Source of the DNA: Ophiura sarsii | Lineage: Eukaryota; Echinodermata; Ophiuroidea; Amphilepidida; Ophiuridae | Assembly: GCA_035610835.1 (NCBI GenBank) | Contig: CM069442.1 | Location: 32,900,452-32,964,451 of the forward strand | Direction of reading: 5' to 3' | DNA: 64,000 nucleotides | Notes under the pieces: model-generated | What the model saw: only the letters and a program-made list of their open reading frames with translations | What the model was told of the DNA's origin: nothing | Database searches by the model: none | In this document: piece after piece, positions 34,137 to 45,700 of the stretch | Layout: each line of letters opens with the position of its first letter | Position numbering within the stretch: the first letter of the stretch is position 1 | Position numbers and translations under genes: made by a program

Positions 34137-34570
34137 GGGCTATTCCAGAAATTAGAGGCACACCCCCTTAAAGAAGGCAAAATTGTCCCCAAAAATGTTT
34201 ACTTGATTTTGTCAATGAAATTCCCCCCCCCCCCCCAAAAAAACCCCACAACAACCCCAAAACAACAACAACAAGAATTTCTCCATTAGAATTGTAAACA
34301 TTTTCTGGTCAAATCATTCATGTCGCCAGGGTAAAGAAGGCAAGATCTTGAATTTCCTCTCAAATTCCACACAAATTTCAACACTTTTTGGTTTAAAGTC
34401 TGAAATTTGCAATATTTTATACAAAAACATGCATGCCTTCATTAGGCCTAAAGAAGGCACGCAAATATTAAGTCTGGAATTCCCTTTTTTTTTAAACGAA
34501 AATATGTATGCCTTCTTTGGGTGTGGGGGGTGGGGGGGGGGGGGGGTGCCTTTAATTTCTGGAATAGCCC
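34137..34570. mobile_element. MITE with GGGCTATTCCAGAAATTA ends, ATT duplication
   Basis: GGGCTATTCCAGAAATTAGA is matched inverted by TTTAATTTCTGGAATAGCCC. ATT lies directly outside both ends (34134-34136, 34571-34573). C-rich (34225-34237) and G-rich (34526-34546) tracts sit inside, and AAGAAGGCA words recur. Confidence 0.7.
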
Positions 34571-34579
34571 ATTCCAGCT

Positions 34580-36170
34580 CATTTCCTGCAAATACCAAAA
34601 GACAGATCAAAACTGTTTGACTTTCCTTCAGTATCATGATTGTAAAGTCACAACAACATAATATTTAAAGAATGTACACACTTGGACTGAAGTTAGTAAA
34701 TTTGTATCTTCATATAAGGCAAAAGAAAAAAGGTTTAGCCTAGATCCAGAGACGTGTTCCAAACCAAACCCGGGAAAACCCCGTCTATGTGAAACACACA
34801 TAGCACTTTTAGCTCACTTGTTTTGCTCATTTTAATCTTTTTTGAATATTTTGAACCAAAATTACCCTGAAATTCCAGTATATGACATGTCATATTTTGC
34901 TTCCAAACATGATTTAAAACATGATCATAAAACAAACAGATTTGATTCCCTGAAAAAATGATAAAATGGAAGTTTCATTCGTCATATATATATGGTATAT
35001 ACTGAAGAAAAAAAATCTTATGGGCCCGAACGACCAAAATTTTCTGTTAATGAAATATTTTCTTTTACAAATAATAAATTAATCAAAAAAACAAAAAAAC
35101 AACAACACTGTAAAATCAGCTCTTTTTTTTTGGAAAACAATTTGCCTGAAAAGAATGTGAGTGAAGTGAACAATTTCTTTTTCATATATTTACAGATTTG
35201 ACAGCTTTTTTTGAAAGGTTATTTTGGCAAAAAAATAGAACACAATACGTTCACCTGGCGTATTGTGTTTGTTTCATTTTAAATCTAAAAGTTACATAGC
35301 CCCCACCCCTGCTCCTGCATAAAAAGTTACATAACCCCCCTATTTGGGCTGTTGAAAGTTACAAAACTCTCCTACATTTCTCCCAGCCCTTACCCCCTCC
35401 CTCAGTTGTAAATAATGACCGGTCCCTTAAATGCCTTAATTCTGTGACTACTTTTTATGCTATTATGGAGAAACATACATAAAGATACAACATTACTTTT
35501 TATTTGCAAGTTTGGCAAATAAATTCTATGAAGTACACAATTTAAAGTTACAAAATATAATAGTAACCACAAAGGAAAACATATCACAACATATTATTAC
35601 AACTAATGAAACACCAATTTGTATTTTACAGGTTAGCACCACTTAGTCCCGCAGAGCGCATTAAAATGCTAGTTGGTCGTCACGCGTGATAAAAATCCCC
35701 ACGCTCATGTCAGTCTTAGATGTGCATTGGACGTGCGTGCCCGCGTTTGCGCGGGAAGAATTCTTATTCCATTCGCTGGAAATATAACACCACGTATGTT
35801 TTTAGCGCCCTACGCACATTATAAATTTGCTCAATTTTTTGTTGTTGTTAAATAAAACGAAAATGAGTCGGGTGACAATGTATTTTTAAATTAGGAATTT
35901 TTAGATCAAATGGGTGCCCACCACATATCAATAAATCAGAAAAACGTATGAAACCGATGCTAAAGTTGGTTTTATTCAGCACAAAGTGCGATTTCCCATA
36001 GAGTTGTGTACAAAATTTTGACCAAAATCGCAGAAAAAAGTTTTTAAATTGAGTTGTCATTAAAAAACGAATGTTCAGTGATCCCTGTTTTTTATTTCAG
36101 ATTTGTGATATACATCGATTAAATTATATTTGGACAAAATATAGACGATTTATGACAGGATTCTATGGTG
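34580..36170. other. No gene seen
   Basis: AT-rich sequence. About 35280-35400 repeats AAAGTTACATA(A/G)CCCCC three times. At 35640-35860 there is a GC-richer patch ending in TTTTTTGTTGTTGTTAAATAAA, which could be the tail of a retroposed element. No exon is supported. Confidence 0.35.
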
Positions 36171-38408
36171 CTAACCCATTGATAAGATGTCATTACATTC
36201 AACTCTAATTAGATCTACTTTCTACAAAGGTTACTTTGCTGCACTAATACATCAGGGAGTTGCTATAGAAAGGAGAATGAATTTTAATCCAAGTCAATGA
36301 TCCATAATCTGCTTAACCCATTGTAATAATCACTGAACATGAATGGAGGTACCACTTCAGATTCACAACTCAGTACCAGTACAACCCGCATTGTGGTTTG
36401 CTAATATGGTTGATTGGTCAATGTACAAGTGTTGGAGTTGTTTTTGAATTTGCTAATAGAAATCATAAATAAAAGACTATTTCTGGTGCCATTGCTTATG
36501 GATACAAAATAAATAAATGTAGGTTTTTATATAGCAGTTACAATGTCTAGGGCATACTCATACCGTTAGATGGCGCTCAATGGACTATATAACTAGAGAA
36601 CAAACGCATAGCGCATGTGCGAGTAAATTAGTAAGTTTAAACCATTGAAAATATCACTAAAAACTTTCCGAAAATAGTAGAGACATACCTCATCATGTGT
36701 ACCAAACTTTCGGTTAATATTCTGCACAGTTAATCTCATCAAAGGAAATCAGGGCTTTGATGTATGAGGGAAATTAAGGTGTACAGCGAAGATAGACTTT
36801 TGGTGACCGGCATTTTGTAATCATGAACGGACTTAAGACGGCGATTCTGATTGGATCAGAGCCCAGAATTGACATTACTCACGCATGCACTATGCGTTTG
36901 TTCCCTAGTTATGGACTATATTCCTAGTAACTACCCCTATAACTCATGGGTCGACGAAGCAATTGAGATTAAATGCCTTGCCCAAAGGCATAAGTCCTGC
37001 ACTGTTCGTCTCAGGTTCCACTAGACCACACAAGCTCTTACGAAATAACCACTGCTACTTGTTAAAATCTTATAAACCGGCCGTAGAAGGTTTTCAGTGA
37101 AAACCAGAATGAAATCAGACAATTTTAACTCATATTACGTGAAATTACATGACGTATATTTATCAGTAGGTGCATAAATTACACATTTTCATATTAAAAG
37201 TAATAGGATGCGTGACTGAGCGGCAGTTATCATAATGCTATATGTTAACTAAACCACTTTTCTAGACCTTTACAGGTTAATTTGTATCAGGCAAACTTAA
37301 GCGTTTTGCTTTAAGATATGGTGAAAAAATAACGGGAGAGGAAATAAAAAAGAAATCACAAAAATTGCCGACACTAGATTGATAGTATGACCAGGGACAA
37401 TCAAATGGAGGGACAAGAAACTATTGTACTATTATATAAGTATGCGTGTTGCGGGGTATAAATATCATCAGTTGAGCAAGCATACACAATACATTCATGA
37501 ATGGGCACTGGTACAAATCTCAGCAATCATACTGCACGAGTCGCTGTGTGTCTTGTTCGATACGGATGGACCCTTAGTCGGGTGAAAGCTCGACATGACC
37601 ATGAAGTAGGGTACAACTGTGATTTTATTGCTGAAAATCATGGATGAGTAAGTCTAGATTCACACCACCGGGTACCCAAATGGTACTCTTGGGCAACTTT
37701 TTTTTATTGACGTCTTAAGCCATAATAATGACAGTTATAATAATGACAAATATATTTGCAACACAAACATCTTGTGTTTGGTATGAAATTTTAATTTCAT
37801 ACCAAACACAAGATGTTTTAAAAAGCACGGCCTAAAGATTCAAATTCAGGCTAATGACGCAATCGTTTTTATCTTAGCATTTTTAGTGTCTTAGCTGTTC
37901 TCAATGTTGTTAGTTTCAAAATATAAGTCTTTGCTTCTATTTCCAGCTTATTTTGAATAACTTTACCCGCAATGTTATGCTATCTCACAGTGTTTCCAAA
38001 TTAATGAGGCCTAATGTTGTTTTTACATGCCTGTACGCAACTATTCATATGTAAGATGTAGGAGAAGTAATATAATGAGAATACCGGTAACTGCAGTATA
38101 GGGGTTTCTTATGTTCTGAGGGTGGAATTGTGAAGTATTATATACTGTTGCCCTTCAACAAGGCACGGTTTTAATTAAACAAAATAACCACAAATAATGA
38201 AGACCATAGTCTCAATCTACTTGTATTAAATATTTGAACGTTTTCAAAAGAAATAATTATCAGTATGCTGATGTGCCTCTAACTCCAAATATATTACTAA
38301 CACGCACCTGATGTGTATGGAGACAGGCATTGACAGTTTGACAGTTTTACTTGTACCATGGATGAAGTATCACATCTTGAAATAGACAGGCAGGATATAG
38401 CGTTTTAT

Positions 38409-38488
38409 GTACGTTACATGAAATTACAAGTGACATGAAATTACAGGTGACATGAAATCACAGGTGACATGAAATTACAGGTGACATG
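38409..38488. repeat. 17-bp tandem repeat, about 4 copies
   Basis: GTGACATGAAATTACAG and its variants are repeated head to tail. Confidence 0.8.
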
Positions 38489-39535
38489 ACATGTATGAAT
38501 ACATTTTAATCACGTTTGACCTCTTTTGACTTTTGTATGTAGTTATTATATCATTTTATATGTATTCCAGGAGTCAACAGCTTAAATTTGATACCAAACA
38601 TGATATTTTGTTTATAAGACCAACTATATTTGTCATAAATATAACATTATCGAAAAGGGCGTGGCTTGACGTCAATAAAAAAAAACCCTGAATCTAGACA
38701 TTCCCCCTCATGTAACATTTTCAGCAATAAAATTGCATTTGTACCCTACTTCACGGTCATGTCATAATTGTGAAGATATCCACTTGACTACATACCTGTG
38801 CAATTCCTACTGAACTACTATACTCTAGAAATGCAAATATATATCATCAAAGAACATCATTTTCCGATTAATTTGGATATTGAATTCAATAGGAACAAAA
38901 TGTCTATAGTTTAAACTTCCCAGGAAAAATATTAATTTCTTTGTTCTAGCATGTTTTCACATTTTTTATAAATCTAAAATTATCACATTTTTCTCAAATA
39001 TACCGATTATTATTAACACTAGAACGTTATTTATTGAACAAATCACGTATAAATTGTATTCAGTTTGACCTAGGCCCAAGTTTTTTGGAAAATTATATTT
39101 TGATCATTTTTCGAAAGATTATAGGGCAACCTTTGAGTTCCTTAAATAAAAACACACCGCAACTACTAGAGCTAACCCGCAACACGCATGTTTTGTTCTT
39201 TTTTTGTAATTGAATACAATGATGTAACGATACCATAGGTCGTTTCTAGTCCCTCCATTCGATTGTCCCTGGTATGACCAAGACTTATGACTTAAGATGT
39301 AATTGATAGAGCTGCGTAAGCAAAAAAAAAATCTCACAACGAATGCTATGACTATATCAATCCAATTATCGCAATAGCAAATAGACTTGATTTAATCCTT
39401 TGATTAGGATATTGATCATAACCCAGGTTGTACAATAGGGAATTGGCTAGTCCATCCTCCTTTCTATAACAACTCCCTGATTACATTACCTTTAACTCTC
39501 TTTCAACAAAGGTTACTTTGTTGCATTACAATATA

Positions 39536-40259
39536 GGGGAAAGTTGGACAATTGTGAACGGCGGGAAATTGCAAACACAATGACCGTGATTCCAACAAAA
39601 CAGGAGTGGAGGGCCCAATTAAACTACCCTCATGCAATTACTATTGGTTCACTTATTAAAGACATAATCTGATTTGGGAGATTTACCTCTGTCAGAGTCT
39701 ATGTGAAGGAGAAAATCTCGGAAAACAGGTAATTAACTTTTCTGACATTCCGGTACATGTGACTATAGTAGCTTATAGTTAAGCAGAAGACAAATAAAAA
39801 GAATGCAGTAGATTTCAAGTATAGCTGTAATATAGTATGATATCTTCTGTTAACAATGTCATATTAACATTGGTAAATAGAAAGATGTTTAGTAGAAAAC
39901 CTTTAAAAAAAGTAACAGACCTCAGTGGAGGGTAAATGCGAACAATCCAGTCATAGGATGATCAGTGGAGTTCGCAATTACCAAACATATGGAAAATCAC
40001 TGTAGCTAAAAATTATTGTTGCACTTCAAATTGTCAACATTTACCCATGGGGTCAAATTTTAAAATAAATGCACATGCACATATCCACTATCATTATAGG
40101 CCTTAATTTGTAAATCAACAAAATGTATTTAACCTCTACTGAAATTATACTTTTTCATTTTTTTCTTCCAATTGGCGCTATTCAAGTTCATGGACATTGT
40201 TCGAATATAAGAATGTTCATTATAGTATAAAGGTGTTTGCAAATTGCCCAACTTTCCCC
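39536..40259. mobile_element. MITE with GGGGAAAGTTGG ends (TA target site)
   Basis: GGGGAAAGTTGGACAATTG is matched inverted by CAAATTGCCCAACTTTCCCC, and both ends are flanked by TA. It is inserted into the outer arm of the surrounding inverted-repeat complex. Confidence 0.65.
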
Positions 40260-40407
40260 TACATTCAACTCTACAATTTACTACAATCGGTTATAAAAAA
40301 ACTCATAACTTGAGATAAATTGAAAAACAAAACTAAATAACAATTATAACAAGCTTTTTCTTTTAACCATCAGGTGCATTCCAAATTCACATGAACATGG
40401 AATTTAC

Positions 40408-40590
40408 CTGCGTGAATGGGATTCTGCATGTGGGACATTGGCCTTGGTTCCCGCCTTGGTTTTGGATCCCATCCTGTAGTATCTGGTAGGCACATGGCCC
40501 ACAATATGTGTGCCCACAGTTCAAGAAGACGTCTTTAATCCTGGTGACACATATGGAACATACATGTACGTTGGCTACCTGGAGAGACAC
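40408..40590 (-). CDS. RING-finger exon (E3 ligase-like gene, exon D)
   Basis: This 61-codon exon lies between an acceptor (TTTACTCTTTCAG) and a donor (CGCAG|GTAAATTCC), phase 0 at both ends. It encodes a RING zinc-binding core: VCSICVTRIKDVFLNCGHTY, then CGPCAYQIL and, after an insert-like loop, CPTCRIPFTQ. The C-x2-C, C-x-H-x2-C-x2-C and C-x2-C spacing fits a C3HC4 RING, which recruits E2 enzymes for ubiquitin transfer. Its entry phase matches the exon ending at 50750, so it probably belongs to the same gene across an intron now enlarged by the transposon. No further downstream exon was found. Confidence 0.7.
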
Positions 40591-41107
40591 CTGAAAGAGT
40601 AAATAAAATATACATTTGAATAACTCTGAACTTTGAGGTCTTGTGTAATATTTCTCCCAATATTCAATCATTTTAGCATGATTCAGTTATTGGAAATACC
40701 GTGTGTCCCAGAAAGTACGGGTTCCTGTGAATCAGCAGCCATATCTAAAAATGTGTCTGCCATATTTGTTGAATTGATCGAACTGTTTTAAAGATGTGGC
40801 TTTGAATGTGGAAACAAATAAAACCCAGAATTTAGAACTTTGCTGGGTGCCGCTGATTTCGCAAAATTCCTTGCGATGGAAGACTTAGGTATTGTGAGTT
40901 ATAAAAAGCCGTGCAACCCAAAAGGAGATCTTAGAAAAATAAGGATTCCACGCAGATCAACTCGCCACATGAGAATCCAAGCACAACATGTGATTAGTAA
41001 CCTATCAGCACAACGAGGGGAATGAACTCTAAACATGTTTAGCTTTTGCATTATTTTGAGGATATCCGGGCGATATGTTACTCAATTAATGAATGTTTTG
41101 TCTATTA

Positions 41108-41216
41108 AAACTGCCTCATTATTTAGTGCCATGTTGGAAAAATATATTCCCAATTATTTTTAGATATACTTTATCGTAACTTTTCCATCATAGCACTAAA
41201 TGATGAGACAGTTTTA
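41108..41216. mobile_element. Small hairpin MITE inside the left TIR
   Basis: TAAAACTGCCTCATTATTTA is matched inverted by TAAATGATGAGACAGTTTTA. The segment is absent from the corresponding place in the right TIR, so it inserted after the transposon arms were formed. Confidence 0.65.
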
Positions 41217-42754
41217 AAAATAATGAGTTTACAGAACCTTCATCAATTCAGTAACAATTAAGTGTAATATTTTATTAATATCTGCAGGCTGCATGTATAG
41301 GCTGTCACATGGGGGTCGGCGGATTTTATTCATACCGCATGTGAATGATGGGTGGTTGGAACTATTACAAAAGCACATATTAAAAAAATCAACAATTACC
41401 CTCTTCACGGTTAAAGGGGCACTCCCTAAATATTGCCATTTTTGGGTAAAAAACAATAAAAAAAAGCCTTATTAATGCAAATTTGAAGATGATCTGAAAA
41501 AGTAAGGCAACAATATTTTCAAATAAATCAACTACTCCTTTGAAAAGGGTCATCTTGAGAATATCTCGAATAATTGTCAGTCTGTATTTAGCCTGATAAC
41601 ATATCTTTTTTGAAAACTCAATTTAGCCTATTTCAGGTTTTTACAGAAATCATAAAATTTGTATTTTTTAGAGTTCTTTGTCCATAAATTTTGCAAAAAC
41701 GCAGACAGATACAGCTGATTCATTATTTACAAGTGATAGAGCGACCCTTTAACTATTCAAAAGTGGTTTTAGAATCCTGGAACTTTTTTCCGTTTATTAA
41801 GGGGGTGGTTTTAAATAATGCCACTTTTAGTCAGGTATATTCTGGGAACGGACTATAGAAGTTGACCGTGTTCCCCGGTACTCCACCGAACCAGCTTTTT
41901 TTTCGTTCTTTAATGGCCCTTGACATATTTAAGATGTTTATAAGCCTTGTTTATACACCAAGCTTAAATTATTCAAGATGACGTCCAAAATGGCCGCCAA
42001 AATGGTAAATTTAGATAAAATAACATATATTGACCATAATGTAAGATCAAAGTATAGTTTAAATAATGCTATGAATGTATTAAACCACAAATAAAATCTC
42101 ATACGCAGTGCTTTAGATTTATTAACCTACTTTAAATTAAAGATGGCTGTCAAAAATGGCTGCCATAAATGTATAATTAGCCAATAACAGCATAGATAAC
42201 ACCAAATCCACCAGATATATGTTCTTAACCACTTATCTATGCTTTTAGATAACAAAAAAACAACACCATCCCGACAGTTTGTGATTATTGATAACTTTGC
42301 AAAATGGCCGCCAGATGATAAAGTTGATGACTTAAAACAGTTGTTTTGCAGTATAAACATCAATCCAATTCTTATACCCCAAAATCAAATCAAAATACTA
42401 AGTAACAGAAAGGTTATGTTATTATATTTCAACATCAGTTCTGTTTGATGCAATTTAAATATGGTACTCATTATAGACAGGGAGGTCTGCTACTTCTAGA
42501 CACCAAATCGGTTTCTATTTAAAATATTTCCTTTACAGCTTGCTGAGGTTCTTATCATGGTACATGAAATAAACATAAAGAGCCCTGCGAGTAAGTAGAC
42601 TCTTGAACTCCAATAGCTGTAACTTAAAAATTATGAACAGTTTCTGTCTTATGTTTATAAGAGGCTGACATTAGTCATGTGTATCATGAGACTGACATTA
42701 CTTAGGCACGTGAGACTGACCCTTTTTTGCGCCTAGTGTGCCAATCCCTTAGCC

Positions 42755-45700
42755 TTATTTTTGACAGCATTTATTGACTAGACCTCTTAATGGCTTCACA
42801 TAACTTTCTTTCCTGGTCACAGGTCCATCGATTTCTAAACCTAAGTTGTCACATATTTCAGACAAGTCTTTTATTCTTTTGTTCTTCCACTTGCCCTGGG
42901 AGATGAGCTTGCAAACATTGATGTCACCATATGTGATGGGATGACTAATGTCAATTTCCTGATAAACATGTTGGCGAAATGTCTCTTTTTCTCCTGTTAC
43001 TACCCATGACACAATATCATCATTATCTAAACTTCCTGCGACTTCATCTTTTGATGTCACTTTATCCCCGGCTGGTTTTTGTTTTTGTGCAGCAGCAAGT
43101 CTCGAAAACATACTTGAAATTTGTTTTACCGTGCACCATTCAGATGGTTGAAACTGAAAGTCTCCATCCACAGTCAGAGTTTTCATCTGCTTGGCTACTG
43201 ATTCAGGGTTTACCTTGCGCCCAGTTTTCACACCAATATTGAATTGCCCTATCAAAAATGTCTTTACATTCGTTGACATAGTGGTGTTTTTCCTTGATAC
43301 CTTCAAGGCCCAACCACGATCCATGATTCCTTCCTCCTGCTCACCGGCACCTGAAGATACATGTACAGTGTACTGCTGCTGTTCTTGGATGCCAGACACC
43401 TTATCAGCCCATTGTTTTCTTATTCTGTCATATGTTGTCTCCTGCTCTAGTTGCTTGACATGTTTACCTGCATCCATGTGAATTTCTGCTTCTTGGGGAG
43501 TTGAGAAACTCAAGTAACATCCACTCTCTCCGCATGGAAATAAGTTTGTCTTATTTGTGCCTCCTTCTCTCTGAGATATTGACGAGATAGTGCCTGTATT
43601 CTTATTCAGCGTAAAGTCTTGAACCACTATTAACCCAGTTTCTCCTTGAAGTGACTCTGCGATTGAATTGATTGCACATACTTTACCATCTCCAATGCCA
43701 TACGCCTTCCACATCCGAATGTTTCCATTGCTGTATTCAAAATTATTATACAAGCTAATACCTTCCAACTTTATATTTTTTGCATTTAGTTTTAGGTTGT
43801 TTATTTGACATACAGCGAATTGGCAACCAGTAATTCCTCCATGAGAATCAAGAGCCTCTTTCATTTGTTCTGCCGTCGTTACATCATGCTTTTCATTTAC
43901 ATAATGTTTTATGTGTGATTTCATTGGGGCAATTTTCCGGTCACAGATGTCTTTCCCCGATTGCGCATCAGAAAAGTCGTATCTGCAAATCGTAAATCCT
44001 GTGCGTTGTCCCAAAGCTGGTAAAGATAGGAGCAGTGCAGCATTGTGATAGCAGCCAGCATTGTCGCTTCGGAAATAAATTCTGGACAGTTGACTGTAAT
44101 TTGTCTTAATGTTTGTCAGAAGGTTCTCTATAATGCTAGCTACACTAAACCAGTTTTGAGTGCAACTTTCAAAGATGTGTACGTAGCAATCTACATTAAA
44201 CTTATTGGTATTCTTTGTGATGACCGCACTAACGTGCCAGTTTACTCCTCGTTTGCCAAAGAAGTCCGTCATCTTCTCCCGGAACTTCTGTGGCATAAAC
44301 TTCATTGCCCAGTCCATGACAATGAGTGCCCCGTCATCTTTTAGTTCTTGAAGAGCCTGTTGCTTGCCAAATTCCTGGTTTACAGTCCGGAGAAGATGGG
44401 ACTTCCATGTAGCTATATCAGACTTTTTATTTTTACAGTCATGCTCGCAACGAGATTTGTTTTGGTCTTGCATATCGCTGTTATTAATTTGTGTAAATAT
44501 ATCATTCAAAACATCCCGCAAAGCGTCACATCTTTCACATACAAGATTATGGTTATGATCACACTGAGAACTAAATTCATCTGGGTTTTTCTCATCACTT
44601 AAAGCATATGTCATGCAGTGATCACCGCATTCATCAGATTTTCCTATGTGCGATTTGAAGTCAATTTTGAGGTATCTTCTTGCCACTTTTAACTTATCTT
44701 TTACGCCTTTCTTCCATGCTTCATCGGCATTGCCTGTGTCAAAAAGGTCATCAACAATTTCAGTCAAACTGTCAAAGGCTTGGGCACCCTCTGTGGCAAT
44801 ATAATCAAGTCCTTGCATAGATTTTTGTTTCGAAGCACTGCATACATTTAAAATTTTAAAAAGGGTGCTATCTGAAGCAGGCTGAAATTCTGTACTGTTA
44901 CAGAACTCATTGTATTGTGCGATTATTCTTGATGGAATAGCTGTTCTTATTACATTGGGCATTAGTATGGTTTCTCCTGAATCCAGTTTCAGCTTGCGAG
45001 TACCGTAAGCAACATCTTGTAAGAGGGCCGGTTGCGAAATATAATCAATAAAATGATCAGCTTTTATTGGATCCAGTTTTATTCTTGTCCTTGCCTTCTC
45101 TTCCAATGGTTGTCCAATTCCAGCAGTTACAGCATGCAACCGTGCACTGTCAATGTGACTGATTGTAAGTCCTGGTATCATTTCCTGCAAAACACACTTT
45201 GAAAAATCATTAGCAAATAAAGACAAGATTTGTTGACGAGTTTGCCATGTATCAGCTATAAGGTATGCTTCAAGTATTGTGTTTATGGACTCATCATCCC
45301 ATTTCTTCCTTTTGTTGATTGAGGGCTGATTGTCTACGCGTGCGGCTTTTACTGCATTCCATAATTGTTGTTGTTGCCCAGGAGCAACAACTTCTAAGGC
45401 ACAATCAATTATTTCATTCATTTTTCTTACATAATATGTTTGTTGTGTCCGACCTATGTCTGTCCATTCTGTATTCAGAGTGGAATGAAGGGGACTGTGA
45501 GATCGTTCTCCAAGTCTTTCAAGGGTATTATTTAGGATTAAGCGTTTTTCATGCTGACATGTTTTTTCATCTTGCCATATGCTAATCTCAGCATCATCAC
45601 TACTGGACGTAGACAGCTCTTCTTCGGATACTATGGTAACGTGAAAACGACCATCGCTAGTGCCAGGCATATCATCTCCTTGCTGAACATATGATGCTTC

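Larger units (their letters stand above)
36175..40290. repeat. Large nested inverted-repeat complex
   Basis: Paired arms found by eye: ATCAGGGAGTTGCTATAGAA (36250) with TTCTATAACAACTCCCTGAT (39463); CCAGGGACAATCAAATGGAG (37392) with CTCCATTCGATTGTCCCTGG (39253); GACATGACCATGAAGTAGGG (37593) with CCCTACTTCACGGTCATGTC (38743); TTTATTGACGTC with GACGTCAATAAA around 37704 and 38670. A short perfect hairpin at about 37768-37816 (ACATCTTGTGTTTGGTATGA) sits inside. This looks like a large foldback transposon with later insertions. No gene is seen in it. Confidence 0.6.

Noticed and set aside
40840..41025. 61-codon frame and its mirror on the minus strand at 49913-50116
   Set aside because: These are the same segment of the two TIR arms. 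They helped to show the arms are homologous, but the two translations diverge and carry indels, so coding is not supported.
43191..44602. Plus-strand frames of 60-99 codons across the large transposase exon
   Set aside because: Shadows of the minus-strand 1180-codon gene.
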